The translations under genes were made by a program, and so were the position numbers. Under the pieces are notes generated by a model. That model ran no database searches. It had not been told where the DNA came from and saw only the letters and a list, made by a program, of their open reading frames with translations. From positions 434,001 through 498,000 of the forward strand of contig CP087219.1 of the NCBI GenBank assembly GCA_020912385.1: a stretch of 64,000 bases of DNA. The letters are read 5' to 3'. The stretch is from Neofusicoccum parvum. Lineage: Eukaryota; Ascomycota; Dothideomycetes; Botryosphaeriales; Botryosphaeriaceae. Every line of letters starts with the position of its first letter. Positions within the stretch are counted from its first letter, which is position 1. Shown here in pieces: positions 22,557 through 34,940 of this stretch.

Positions 22557-25500
22557 GTTGGCGACGAGCTGAGCGCGCAGACCCACGGCAGGAACGGAGG
22601 GCTGGCGAGCAGTCGGCAGCGCGTCTCAGCCCTACGAGTCGCCGCAAAGCGGACTTAAGCTCGGCGGTAGCAGTTTGCGACAGTCCAGAATGCAGATGCT
22701 GCGGGTGGAGCCAATGAGGGACGGTGTTGCGACTGCGGCGACGACGAAGACGGGCGGCAGCACGCGGAGCGACGGTGGGGCGAGGGTGTATCGCGGCGGC
22801 GTCGGCGAAGTCGATAATCGACGTTTTGGGAACGCGTTGCAGAGCACCCGACGCGTGCGAGCGTGCAGCAGCTCGCGGAGGGGTGGGGCGCGGTGTGTTG
22901 TGGTGGCGTTGTGGACGACGCGGGTCGAGGAGAGGGTGGGGAGAGGAGGAAAAGGTTTGGATTTGCGCTGGGCGGCCTGGGTGAGAAGAAGGTAGCTCGC
23001 GCTGCGGGTTGCAGAGGTAAAGTCAGGCTTGGCGTACGCTGCCGCGGCGGTAGCCTCGCCGAATGGGCAGCAGGGGCGCGCTAACAGCTGCCAGATATGC
23101 GAGACCACACCTCCAGCAACGGCCCCAACAACGCCCCCGGCACAACACCCCCATCCGCCCGCTGCACCGCCCGTGTTTGGGCTCGTTCGAATCGCCGCCG
23201 CCCGCCGCGCGCGCCGCTGCTGCTCCGCTGCGCTCGGCGGGCGCGGTGCTGCGCGAGCGGGCCGGCAGAGGATCAGCTCCCCTTCCTCGATTTTCCCCGA
23301 AAGGAACCGAGTGCGTGCTCCGCTACCAAGCCCCCGCTGCAGATGCTGGGCAGCCTGCTGGACGCGTCCGCCGCGCCTCGCTGTCCACGAAAGCACCAGC
23401 CCAATTGAGCCGGCTGCGGTGCTGGCGTCAGGACCTGCGTGCAGCGTGACGGCTGCCCGTGGTGTGCCACACCTCGACCATGATATCCGCCCATCCACAG
23501 CCGTGCCCGCCAGCAGCGTCTACGGCGCAGAGCAATGCCCCACGATGTGGCCGGCTTGCTTCTAGCTCCAAGCATTGTTCAGCATGGGAGCTGGCGTTCT
23601 TCACGCATCGCAGAGTGGTTTTTTGAGGCCTCGTGGGTGACGCCCTTTCCGCGCGATCACCCCCCGGCCAGGTGATCGTCCACTTCCGGTTTATGGGCGG
23701 TGGGCACGGAGCCGCCGCCGTCTCACCCGGTGTGCCAACACCCTCAACTGAGTCCACATAGGAAACTCCTCGAGAAAGCCTTGTCCCCACCGCATGACAA
23801 CCCCTGCAAAATTACTCATCTCTGCTTTTCTCCGCACTCTGCCAACACCCACATAGAACATCGACGTCATAGATACTCTCATTACAACCGCAGTCTTTTG
23901 CATCGGTCTTTGAGTCTTTGAATCTTGTCCCCAAAATCATTTGTGCTTTGCGTCCGTCTCTTTTCTCCGATCTTCGCCTGTGCCTGTTCTCCTTCAATGG
24001 GAGTGGATCGAACCGCGTCTTGTCTATCACCGGCCCCGATTCAGATCACATTCCAAGCATAGGAGAAATCACTTGCAGACCCTCCCCAATCATATTTCTC
24101 GTAGGCTTGATGTAACTAAAGCTGTGGAAGTATATCTTAGGACTTTTCCTCCCATAACTTGCGAGACATGGCGTCTCTTAAACCCCTTGTGACCCTGGAG
24201 CCCGCTCAGTTGGCTACGAGCATCCTCATTGCTGTACGTAAAAGACGTCCTTTCTGATATTAAAACAGTAAAGGCTATCCTTGACATGCTCTACTTCGTC
24301 TTTGCTTGTTTCTGTGGCTGTGCTTGATAAATCAACCGCTTATGTCGGTACAGAGAGCCCGTTTCCGGCCGGAACTTGAATGCTCCGATTCTCATGTGGA
24401 AATATGGTCGCAGCCTTCAGCAGACATTAAATTACTCGTCCAGACAGTCCTGCTCTGGCCCAGACTTTCTTTTTACATCTAGCCAAAGCCGAATGTTTTG
24501 TAATGGGATTGGCGTTCTTTCAGTATGCTTTTGAACTTTCCTTCTTCATGAGACGAGGGAGGATAGTGAGCTCTTTCGGGAAAAACTAGCCTCTTCCAAT
24601 GGTCCATTCTCTCTTTCTAGCCCGGAATGTCTCCAGCATGACATTTTGATGGGACGATGAACAGCGCGTTTTGAAATAAAAAGCGCGGTTATTGGGCCTT
24701 GCCTCAAATAGTCGCAAGAATACCAGGCATAGCAGCAAGGCTATTGACAACTGTGTCAACAACGTCGATCCAACAGAGGGTTGGCTATTGGATTGCTCGC
24801 AATTGTCTACCGTTGATATTGTGCATGGTTTTGGTGGGTGCACAGCAAGGAAGTCCACTCCCGCAAAACGGGCTTCGCATCGGGTTGTCTTAAATAAGCG
24901 CACCGACTACTCTACAGCACCATTTCAGATTCTGATCTAAACTATGGACGTTTAGTACAAGGTGAAAGGTAAGCTTGTGCGACGATAAGCACTCTCGCTA
25001 TCACTGACAACTTGCCTCTATTTCTTGGCTGCCATCTCAAAGGCGACGCCGAACAACAGTGCCACCGGGGCATCAACAACGTATCATATCACTGTAAGGC
25101 AAATAATGTGGGCTTCCGCCAGCTGATGATGCTTCTTTGTGATTTTCAGCGTTGTATGGGAGGGTGCGAAGTGTAGAGGACGAGGCTTGAGCACGGAGCC
25201 ATTTCCGGCATCCGCTCTTCGTTGCGCTATCTTAAGCCTGACGGTTCGGGCAAGGTGCAGTTGCAAACGTTATACTGTGAGGAAATGCTTGATCGTGTGA
25301 TACTGAAGGCTGATCTGACTGTGAGCAAGGCCTCGTGGCGAGGTTGCACTGTTGTTCTGCAACACCATGCGTGTGAGCAATGACCTCCACTCCAGATCAA
25401 GCGCACATAGAGATACTTGCTCCTACTAGCGATATATTGAATATCTGCTCAGATCGAAATGCGACAATGTTGCGTATGGCCAGTAAGTGACTTTGGCCAA

Positions 25501-26612
25501 CCACGACGGCTATCACCGTGGATCCAAACAACAGCCCAGAGACCTTGGCTCCAACAATCCAGACACCCGCTCACATAAGAGAACAGGCAATGCCACTTTG
25601 GACACCCACGACAGTGCCACAACACCGATCAGCGCGCCTGAATCACGCAACGCCACATTCATCACACGACCACAGCAAGCCCGCCGGAAGGAATCGTCAA
25701 CCCAAACCCCAAAAAAACAAACCCACTACAGCCCCTCCCCCCAAAAACGCTGCGCAACGCATACCTTCCCGCTCTCCAACCGCGGCGTATAGATACCCAG
25801 ATCCCCGGTTCCGCGCCCCTGCCAGTTGCTAAGCGCCCGCGAACCCGCCCGCTCGCCCGCTCGCCCAACGGTCGGCCCGCTCCCAAAGCCGCGGGCGGAT
25901 AAACCAGGCATTCGCTCCACCCGGATAAAAGAAAAGCAACAAGCGCCTCGCAACCTGCCCGTTTCTGCAGCGTTGGTATCGGGAGACCAGGATCTCAGGC
26001 AGCCGAAGGCGCCTCCGAAGCGAAGCACGCGTTGCCCTAGTTTAGTGAAAGACGCTGGGCTGTGATCGGCTCTCCGCCCTCGTTACCGGGTGAGCTGCTC
26101 CGCCGCTCCGGCTTGCGTAGGCGCTGGCCAGCTGCGGATGCCCCGGCCTTTGCATATGTATTGTGCCAGAGGTGGTGGAGCGGTTAGCAGCAGCAATAGC
26201 GGTGTCAGCGTACCCAGCCTTGCCTTGCCGCCTGACGGGACGGGCGCTTAGTGGAGGCCTTGCTATAAAGTGGAGAGCGGGACCTCGCGAGTTTTCCTTC
26301 GTTGGAATCTCTTACGTTCAGACGATTTCTCTTCTTTTATTCGGATCGGTTGAGAAGACATTACCCTGTCTGGAACGTACAGACCGACGATGTTTGGACG
26401 GCCATACCACGCATGGTTGAGAGCTTCCTCTTCAGGACTCAGTGAGGATCCACAGCACATCATTCGATTCGAACGTCAGGAACCCCACAAGCCCACCTCA
26501 GATCAGCCTGGCGAGTCGAAGGATAAAAGATAAGTTTATTGATTATTTTGGCGAGGTCGCAACCCATAATCGTCTATCGGTCAAAAAGATACAGAGAAGA
26601 ACTTTTTACCAC
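22557..26612. other. Long gene-poor interval, ALG8 3' end to ITC1 start
   Basis: These 4.06 kb hold no gene I can support. About 22560-23500 is GC-rich and is the likely ITC1 promoter and leader; long frames there are Arg/Ala/Pro-rich on both strands and look like composition artefacts. About 23700-25500 is closer to balanced base composition with many stops in all frames. About 25680-26030 is again C-rich on the plus strand. I found no tRNA fold, transposon ends or direct repeats by eye. Confidence 0.5.
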
Positions 26613-28572
26613 CTACGACGTCAAGTACACGTTCAGGAAGCCAAACCAACTGCCAAACACGCCAACCGCACTATACGAGCTCGTAAACATTAGCGGAAGG
26701 AACTCGAGTCGCGCGCCGAAGATCAGCTGGTGCACGAGCGACGTGTACGCGATGAGCGGAATGGCCACCGTGATGTACAGCAACGCGAAACGGTCCAGGA
26801 GGAAGAAGCGCGGTTGCGGAGAGCTGTAATTGCGTCAGGCCATGTTAGCGAAAGAGTCACGAGGGAAACATTAATGAGTGTATTAAGGAAAAATAAGACG
26901 AGCTTAAAAGATGGGAAAAGAGGGATTTTAGTAATAGGGGCTTGGTATGAGGACAAGAGGAATATTTGGAATCAAAGAAAGAGCGGGTTTGGAGAGTACG
27001 TACGCAGGCGCCAACCGGTCAAACGCCAACAGCAGAGCTACCAGCCAGAAAATGGTGTACAGGATCTTGACGGGGAACTCCATGGCGGTGAAGAGCAAGG
27101 GGAACAGGCTCACGTGCCCAGCAACAGCGAGAGGCCGGAACGCACCGAGATACCTGCGGTCCTTAATCGCGATAAGGCTGAAGGGGATGATGACCGTCAG
27201 GATGGCCTTCTCGTGCACGTGCCAGCCAAAGAGGAACGACGCGTATCCACAGAGAGTGACAGCGCCGATGAAGATCTCCCAGGTCGGTTTTAGGAATAGC
27301 TTGACCAGCGGAATGATCTGGAAGAGCAGGGCCAGGGCGAAGGTCGCCTGCTTCGGCACCTCCGGCAAAACCGCAAACTGCGAGTCGCCAACGAAGCCTC
27401 TCGTAAGACTGGTCGCAGCGGACCGGTCAACCTGCAGCTTGAGGTACGGGGCCAGGTATAGCAGAACCCGGTCCGTAAATGAGTACATCGCCCACACGTT
27501 CGGAGCCCAATACGCATGAGTCAAGCCGCGGTCGAATGGGAAGAGGCGGCTCAGCAACTGCGGAATCTGGTTCCAGTACACGAATGGTCCGAAAGCGGCG
27601 GCGAAGATGGCGATGATGCCAACACCCAGCTTGACGCAGTTGAAGAACTGGATGCGGAAAATCGACTGCGGGCTCAGGCAGTACACGCGGAGCAGGTACA
27701 CGAAATACGCCGGAGCAACGTACAGATACAGGTGCTTGAAGCACAGCAACGCCGCGAAGAGGTAGCCGCTGTACAGCAGGGTCGGCTGGTGGCGAGCAAG
27801 GACCAGGGACAGGACAAGGATGCCGAAGAGGAAGCCATTGTACTGGAAATGAATGTGGTCAATGATCAGCAGGCCAGGTGACAGCAGGACCGAAAGAGCA
27901 GCGGCATGGGCGAGCTTCTTCGAATTGGCCGTCTTGACGTATCTGTCATGCGTCAGGCAACAGCGTTCCCAACAACAACGGTCTCCAGATTGCAGGAGTC
28001 GGCGTACAGATGAAGAGCATAGACCAGGACCAGCTCGGTGACGATCACGGTGGCCCGCTGGAAGTAGACGGTCTGCCAGGTGTCGTAGCCAAGCGCCTTG
28101 ACATTGAGCAGGCCGGGCTCGACGAACTGGGCGGCCTGAGACAGGGCCCATTCAAAGTAGGCAAAAAATGGCGGGTAGTCGAGGGTCCATTCCGAGGTTT
28201 TCTTCATTCCATCAGCAGGCGGGCGGTGTCTCAGGCGGGCGTCTCGCTCACCTCGTAGTACCACTCTGGGACGGGCAGCGAGTGGGTGAGCGCGAGCCAG
28301 TTGCGGTGGACCTCGAAGTCGGTGGATTTGCTGGGCAATCACGCATGCAGGTCAGCACAGATCGCAGCTTGCAATGGTTGCCCGGCGGCGCGGCTCGAGC
28401 ACTTGCATGACGAGATTGGAGTCTCAGCGGGCGGCTCAGACATCAGCGGGCGAGGAAGAATGCCCGCGGCGCGCGCATGAAGCACTTACTACGCAGGGAG
28501 CAGCAGCAGCTTGAGGGCCGTGGCGACGAGCGCGCACTGGGCGAGCGACGGGTGCAGGCCGCCGTCAGCCAT
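26613..28572 (-). CDS. ALG8: Alg8 glucosyltransferase (second glucose of lipid-linked oligosaccharide)
   Basis: Alg8 adds the second alpha-1,3-glucose from dolichyl-phosphate glucose to the dolichol-linked N-glycan precursor in the ER lumen. Exons are 28572-28490, 28330-28252, 28201-28008, 27942-27004 and 26823-26613, giving 501 residues, typical for the family. The protein is multi-spanning. Diagnostic pieces are [56 protein letters not shown] and [22 protein letters not shown] together with the HFQYNG motif separates Alg8/Alg6 from other ER glycosyltransferases, and the overall sequence fits Alg8. The last exon ([16 protein letters not shown]...NVYLTS) is needed to finish the membrane domain. 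Introns are 159, 50, 65 and 180 bases. All phases close. Confidence 0.94.
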
Positions 28573-29773
28573 GGCGGCGGGAGCCTGAGCCTGAGCCTGG
28601 GGAGCGCTGGGGAGGGCGCGAGGTGCCAAGCAGCGCGGGCGACACGTGAGCGCGAGGGCGGGCGCAGGACGGCGTGCGGGCGTGGAGCGCAGCGCAGCTG
28701 GATCTGAGGCCGCGGCGGCGGCTGGGGGGTGGGCGCGGCGTATAGGGGCCGCTATTTGGTGTGATGAGGATGGACAGGTCGCGGGACCCTGGCGGGGCGA
28801 ATCGGGCTAGCGCCAGGCACCGCAGCGCGCGCGCGCGCCGGCCAGGGTCGCCAGTCGCGCTGCCAACACCGCGCGGCGGCCGCTCAGCGTGCAATCTCAC
28901 GGGCGCCTGTGCGCACGGCGCTGCGTCTGCTGCGCTGCGCTGTCTCGTGCGGCGCCGGGCGCTGCGCTCGCTAAGAATGTTTAGGGTAGGGCGGCGCGGC
29001 GGCGCTCATTTCGCCCATCCCCTGGCAGCCCTGCCAGTCAGTGCCTGCGCCAGTCCTGCAGGCCGGCAATGCCCTGCCTGCCTCCTGCCACGGCCACTCG
29101 GTCCGCCGGTCGTACAGTAGTCACCCACACCGAGCCTTTTCACACCTCGCCCTCCGCGCGCTCGTCACGACCGTCACCAAGCGTCCGCTCCTTGCTACGC
29201 CGCCTTCCCTTCGCTGCGCCGTGCCAGCAGTCGCCATTATTTGCCCGGCCACATTCCTTCGCCGACGCACACCCGCACCCGCACCCTGCGCCGGCGCCGA
29301 CAAAAGGACGGCGCGTGCACACCCTTCCTGAACCACGCCTCCAGCGCTGCCTTTGTCTCCGCAATAGGGGCTCCGCGAGACCACACCGCTGACTCGCTGC
29401 GCTCCCATCCGTTCCTTGCCCTGCGCTGCCTGCTTTCAACCCTCCTCTCCCAGCGCTCTGGTTTGCCCGCGGCTTTGCTTTCTGACCTCTCGCCTTCCCA
29501 CGCGTACGTCGGCTCCTGCGCGCAGATCCAATATCCGCTGCCTGCTCACACCTGCTCACCACCTGCTCGACAGGGCGAGGCCCAGCCTGCGCAATTCGCC
29601 TCGAGTGCCGCATCGACCAGCGTGCTGTCCCGTCGCCGCCTTTCTCCATATCTTCGTACCCTAATAATTCCCTAGTCCGGTTCGCAACGCACCGGACGCT
29701 CTAATACAACACGACGGCTGTCCTATCTACCAGTGCGCGGGACGCTTTTGTCCTGCCACCGCACCTGCTCGCC
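28573..29773. promoter_or_regulatory. Shared divergent promoter, ALG8 / NRD1
   Basis: This is a 1.2 kb bidirectional region. The ALG8-proximal part is very GC-rich. From about 29100 to 29720 the plus strand is C/T-rich, which fits a long leader for the RNA-binding protein gene. No specific motif is claimed. Confidence 0.5.
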
Positions 29774-32272
29774 ATGCAACCGCAAGACTCCACCCCCGCG
29801 GGCCCCGGCGCCGCCCGAATGAGCTCCTTCTCAAAAACCTCGATGAACGGCGACTCGACTGGCTTCTCGCACGGAGCGTTCCACTCGAATCAGCCCTCCA
29901 TCAGCGGCTACGGCGATCGACACCCTCAGAGGAACCTGCCCAGCATCTCCACCGGCAGACTAGGCGGCCTCAACCAGAACGGCGCAGACATGCAGACTCC
30001 TGGCACTGCCTTCGACATGAACTTCACCCCGCTGCTGCCCTCGCAGCTGCTGCTGGGCTCGCCCTTCCAGCCCGGCTCGCCCAACGCCTTCGGCTCGCCG
30101 CAGTTCCAGAACTTCTCCAGCTTCCAGAACGGCGCCGCCCAGCAGCAGCAGCCGCCGCCGCAGATGGGCAGCCCCATCCAGCAGCCCATGTCGCCCCAGC
30201 TCTACCAGAGCATGATGTCGCCCACCGGCATCAACCCGCCGTCCTTCTTCGCCGGCCCGCAGTCGCCCACCGGCGGCTTCCCCAGCCTCGCCAACCAGGC
30301 GCTCGGCGGCCTGGGTTCGCAGATGCACATGGCCCCGGGCCTGGTGTCGGGCACGAGCAGGACCGTGTACCTGGGCAACATCCCGCCGGAGACGACCGCC
30401 GAGGAGATTTTGGGACACGTGCGAAGCGGCCAGATCGAGTCGGTCAGGCTCCTGCCCGACAAGAACTGCGCCTTCATCTCGTTCCTCGACAGCAGCTCTG
30501 CCACCCACTTCCACTCTGATGCAATCTTGAAAAAGTTGTCCATCAGGGGCCAGGACATCAAGATCGGCTGGGGCAAGCCCTCGCAGGTGCCCACCTCCGT
30601 CGCTCTTGCCGTCCAGCAGTCGGGTGCGTCCAGGAACGTCTATCTTGGAAACCTGCCCGAGGATGTCTCTGAGGAGGAGCTTCGAGAGGATCTGGGCAAG
30701 TTCGGCCCTATTGATACCGTCAAGATTGTGAGGGAGAAGGCGATTGGGTTCGTCCATTTCCTGTCCATCGGAAACGCCATCAAGGCCGTCGCCCAGCTTC
30801 CTCAGGAGCCCAAGTGGCAGCCCCCGCGTCGCGTGTACTACGGCAAGGACCGTTGTGCCTACGTCTCGAAGACGCAGCAGCAAAACGCGGCGCAGTACCT
30901 TGGCATCGCGCCAGGCTACGCTCACGTCCTCAACGGCGCTGACCGGGATCTGATCTCGAACGCTCTGGCTCAGCAATCCGTTGCTGCAGCCGCTGTTGCG
31001 ACATCCGCTGGCGGTGCCAACAACCTGGGGAACCGGACCGTCTACCTCGGCAACATTCATCCTGAGACAACCATCGAGGAAATCTGCAACGTCGTCAGGG
31101 GCGGTCTTCTCCACCACATCCGTTACATTCCTGACAAGCACATCTGCTTCGTTACGTTCATCGACCCCACTTCCGCCGCTTCTTTCTATGCGCTCAGCCA
31201 GCTTCAGGGTCTGATGATCCACAACCGCCGCCTGAAGATTGGCTGGGGCAAGCATTCGGGCGCCCTGCCACCTGCCATTGCGCTCGCCGTCAGCGGCGGC
31301 GCTTCCCGGAACGTCTACATCGGTAACCTTGACGAATCCTGGACGGAGGAGCGCCTCCGCCAAGATTTCTCCGAGTATGGCGAAATCGAATTGGTCAACA
31401 CCCTGCGCGAGAAGAGCTGCGCATTCGTGAACTTCACAAACATCGCCAACGCCATCAAGGCGATCGAGGCCGTTCGCCAGAAGGAGGAGTACAAGCGTTT
31501 CAAGGTCAATTTCGGAAAGGACCGTTGTGGCAACCCGCCTCGCCAGCTGCAGAACATGCAGAACCAGCAGAGCCAGCAGAATGGCGAGCTGCAGTCGCCG
31601 TCGCCGCTCAATGGCATGTCGCAGCCGAACAGGGGCCAGAACTCGATCTCTCCTACCGGCTCCGGCAACTCGAACGGCGTGCAGGCCCCTACTCCCGCCA
31701 ACATCCTCTACCAGAGCCAGAACAACCCGCTCATCATGTATCTGCAAGCCCAGCAGCAACAGCCTCAACAGCAGCCCCAACAGCAGCAGCAGTACCAGCA
31801 GCAGTCGACGTTGGACCCCTTCCCGAGTGCCCAGCAGCAGCAGCAGTCGCAGCAGAACTCGCAACAGAGCCAGTTCCCCAGCCCGCAAGCTGCGTTCTAC
31901 GCCGCCGACAACGCGAACGCCACCCCGGCGCACACGTCGCACCACGGCCCGAGCAGCTCCTTTAGCCTAACCAACGGCTCCGGACCTGCCTCCAACTCCG
32001 GTTCTGGCTCTACGACTATTGGCGGTCTGTTGGCTCCTTCCAACATCGGCAGGAGTGCGCAGCACGCCCGTGCCGTCAGCTTGCCGGTGTTCTCGCAGGG
32101 CCCCTTCGGTCAGCCCTCGAGCGCCACCAGCCAGGGCCAGAGCCAGAACTTTGGCAGCTTAGCTAGCGGCCTGGGTGGCTTTGGTGCCGGCAATGGCTTC
32201 GGTCTCGCGATCCAGGGTGAGGGCCATGGCGGTCTGCCCGGCTGGGCTGAGGAAGAGGCTGGCGCAAACTAA
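29774..32272 (+). CDS. Four-RRM RNA-binding protein, Nrd1 (S. pombe) / Mrn1 (S. cerevisiae) family
   Basis: This protein binds mRNA. Fission yeast Nrd1 is a MAPK-controlled post-transcriptional regulator of differentiation and cytokinesis, and budding yeast Mrn1 is its relative. It is a single exon of 832 residues. Four RRMs begin near residues 197, 288, 420 and 511, each with clear RNP2-like (VYLGNIP, VYLGNLP, VYLGNIH, VYIGNLD) and RNP1-like strands (CAFISFLD, IGFVHFLS, ICFVTFID, CAFVNFTN). RRMs 1 and 3 share KIGWGKPS/KIGWGKHS endings, and 2 and 4 share FGKDRCG/YGKDRCA endings, so the set is two tandem pairs. The N-terminal 190 residues are Ser/Pro-rich with several SP/TP sites and FTPLLPSQLLLGSPFQPGSP. 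After RRM4 comes a Gln-rich region (about 650-700) and a Ser/Gly-rich tail. A 661-codon antisense frame is a codon-bias shadow. Confidence 0.9.
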   Translation: MQPQDSTPAGPGAARMSSFSKTSMNGDSTGFSHGAFHSNQPSISGYGDRHPQRNLPSISTGRLGGLNQNGADMQTPGTAFDMNFTPLLPSQLLLGSPFQPGSPNAFGSPQFQNFSSFQNGAAQQQQPPPQMGSPIQQPMSPQLYQSMMSPTGINPPSFFAGPQSPTGGFPSLANQALGGLGSQMHMAPGLVSGTSRTVYLGNIPPETTAEEILGHVRSGQIESVRLLPDKNCAFISFLDSSSATHFHSDAILKKLSIRGQDIKIGWGKPSQVPTSVALAVQQSGASRNVYLGNLPEDVSEEELREDLGKFGPIDTVKIVREKAIGFVHFLSIGNAIKAVAQLPQEPKWQPPRRVYYGKDRCAYVSKTQQQNAAQYLGIAPGYAHVLNGADRDLISNALAQQSVAAAAVATSAGGANNLGNRTVYLGNIHPETTIEEICNVVRGGLLHHIRYIPDKHICFVTFIDPTSAASFYALSQLQGLMIHNRRLKIGWGKHSGALPPAIALAVSGGASRNVYIGNLDESWTEERLRQDFSEYGEIELVNTLREKSCAFVNFTNIANAIKAIEAVRQKEEYKRFKVNFGKDRCGNPPRQLQNMQNQQSQQNGELQSPSPLNGMSQPNRGQNSISPTGSGNSNGVQAPTPANILYQSQNNPLIMYLQAQQQQPQQQPQQQQQYQQQSTLDPFPSAQQQQQSQQNSQQSQFPSPQAAFYAADNANATPAHTSHHGPSSSFSLTNGSGPASNSGSGSTTIGGLLAPSNIGRSAQHARAVSLPVFSQGPFGQPSSATSQGQSQNFGSLASGLGGFGAGNGFGLAIQGEGHGGLPGWAEEEAGAN

Positions 32273-34424
32273 GCGCTCGGCATTGACAAGTAGCAGGATG
32301 GGGCCATTGGTCTTTTGGCCATCATTAAGATTTTTTCTTCAATTTGCTTCATTTCTTTCTGTTTGTTGTGATCTAGTCACATTTGCATGCCATCTTGCGC
32401 TTCTTTTGTCGATACTTTTTCGTCATTTGACATTTCTTTTTTCTTAACTTTTGATCCGACGCACGCACTGTACTCCATTGTATTACTGATTTTCCTTGGT
32501 GGATGCGGGTTATTTGCGTGTCATGACGTTCGCTATCGCTATTCTTCTGATTGATTTACGTAGCTCATTCCCCTCGCATACCCCTCATACCCTTAATACT
32601 ACCCTTCAACCGATCGCGAGCAACTTCATTCGCTTCATCTCTATCATGTTTTTTTTCATCTTTCTCTTTTTTTGAATAGGGTGCGTGGTGGCGAAGTGTT
32701 AAGATTGAGATATCATTTCGCGGTGGACAAAAAAGATTGAGAGTGATTTCCCCTTTTTTTGCGATTCCTTCAGGCAAAGATTCCCCCCGGTTGGGTTTTG
32801 ATACCACACTATGGCTTCGATTCACTAGGTACCTTGACAATTTTCTCGAAACTTTCACACGACGACTCAAAACAGCAACGTCACCTGGCTGGCGCGGGAG
32901 GAGCAAGGAGCGAGGAGCGAAATTGAGGGTGGAGTTCCCGACGGAAGCAATGAGAGCGGATGGAGGACGTGAAGAGAAGGATTTATTACGAGAAGGGATT
33001 GAGGAGAAGGATGAAAGGCGACGATGACGTTCGTTCGACCGCGCATGGCCTCGTGGACAATTACCCTGAAACAGTGGTATGTTCCTGGCTTCGCGGAAGA
33101 ATGCTTGTCACTCACCGGTCCTCCTCTTCCCCTCCTTGGATCCTTTGTGAGGAGCAGGAAACTAAGGCAGGGGCTGAAGCAGATATAACAGGAAGAAAAA
33201 TTAAAAAAGAGATTGTAATGTTGGCTTGCTGGCGCATTCATCATTGTTGCTGTTGCTTATCATTGTTGTTGCAAAATGGGCATTTGAAAAGATGTAATGT
33301 GTGTTGGTCACCGGATGGCAAAGGATGGCGGCGCTTGCTGGATGGGGGTGGACAGCAGCAACTTGTAGAACAGTGTACAAGCACGCGTGTGCTACACCAC
33401 TACTCCGTAATGGATGCTGGCGGACTGGAGACGTCCCTTGTACGGGATGGATACTCGATGTCGCAATTCGTTCTCGATTCCTTGGTCCATTTCTTTGAGT
33501 TGTGACTGATGTGAGCTTCTCTCCAGCTAGGTGGTATCACCACGCTTGCTTTATTGGTGGGCACAGAACCGGATCCATAGCGTAGGTCAGAGGGCTGAAG
33601 CATTGATGTGGACGCTTCATGAGGACACTCTCTCAACGATGCATAGAGTTTCCTCACTTCACACATGGGTAGCTGAAGCATTCGTCTGGATGCAGATGTG
33701 CAGTCTTCTAAGTGCAAGTCCAAGGTTCGATGTTTAATTGCGAAGTATTAATAATAACACAAGTAAGCAGCAGATTCCCAGGATATCTTAAGAAATAGAA
33801 TACTAAAATCATCCCACTCTAAATAAAAACTTGTACTCTGCTACGTCTGTTGGCTATATCATCGCAGGACCGCAAATGCTGATTTCTCCAAGTTATTTGC
33901 GTGGATATTTCAACACCAACGGCCGCGGCTATCCAATGTCATACTCCAACATACATGTCGTATCACAGCACGTGCGATTGGCAGCAGTTGGTCCTTTTAT
34001 CCCCATGCCTGATTTAATTTTCCTACCGCAGTTTTATTTATGTATCCTAAATCCGCCCTCTGATACTCTTGCAACCACCACCACCTCTGCCATTACTCCG
34101 AGAAACTACATAGTTATCTACTAGTGGCGGCCGTCATCTACACAGTCTCCTCCGAAGTGCACCAAATTCCTCAGGGCCCAGTGCAAACGACGTCGGCTAG
34201 GTGGCAGGCCGTCACGTACAGCTGCCCGTTTGACATGCATTTATGCTCCACCGTTTCTCCAAACCTTCTTCATCATCCGAAGGAGTCAACTTTCTCGAGC
34301 CAGCTTACTATTCAGCACATCTATGCATTCAGGCTCTCGACCCACCCACTGAAAATATTCCGCCCGTCATGAAGCACCAATACTTGCCATCAACCGGACC
34401 GATCATGCGAAAAGAGCCGCTTTC
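32273..34424. other. Intergenic, downstream of NRD1
   Basis: This 2.15 kb is T-rich just after the NRD1 stop, as in a 3' UTR. The rest has short frames only. I see no gene before the F-box/LRR-like fragment. Confidence 0.45.
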
Positions 34425-34940
34425 ATGGCCCGTTACCCTCCAGGAACCCATGATCGTGCCGCTTTCGACGCTCTAGACGGTCGTGCCAATGTGCCTTTTC
34501 AGATGACCTGGCTGGACATGCTCGGAGCGGCAGTCCCAGAGCACCACTTCGATCTCCTTCTCTTCGCTCTTCCGGCGATAGAATCCCTCCGCATCACCAC
34601 CGACGCGGTTTCATGCGATCCCAAAGGATTCCTCAAGCTCGTTCTCAGGCCTGCATCACGCTTGATTAGTAGCTACGGGACCTTTCCTGTACTGGGAAAC
34701 CTTGAGAGTCTGCAGGTCGGCAGGAACAAGTAGCTGCCCGGGTTGAACACCTTTAGGATTCTGGCTTCCCTCCTAGCAGTGGTTTCTCACCTGCACGGCG
34801 TGATCAGGGCGGGGCGAGCCGCGTTCCCGGCATTGGCGCATGTGAGCGCGGCGTTCGTGACGGCGGGGGCGGTGGAGGGTGGTGAGGGGAGGGGAGGGGG
34901 AGTGGGAGTTTATGGCGCGGCTGGGACGGCTGTGGGGTGA
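34425..34940 (+). pseudogene. Possible decayed F-box/LRR-like gene fragment
   Basis: A frame from the ATG at 34425 encodes about 102 residues including HHFDLLLFALPAIESLRI and then VLGNLESLQVG. These resemble the leucine-patterned sheets of fungal F-box-associated LRR proteins. It stops at TAG (34731-34733), yet the same frame continues open for a further 69 codons to 34940 with GLNTFRILASLLAVV and an Ala/Gly-rich end. Sequence upstream has related-looking short frames in other phases. That pattern suggests a gene broken by a stop, but a small unannotated orphan gene or chance is equally possible. I see no F-box motif itself. Confidence 0.3.

Noticed and set aside
22632..23498. Minus-strand open frame of 288 codons upstream of ITC1
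   Set aside because: It is GC-rich with Arg/Ala/Pro bias, and overlapping long frames exist on the other strand. It sits where the ITC1 promoter and leader should be.
29960..31945. Antisense open frame of 661 codons opposite the RNA-binding protein gene
   Set aside because: It is the mirror of strongly biased G/C-ending codons in a real gene. The product is Leu/Arg/Val-rich with no family features.
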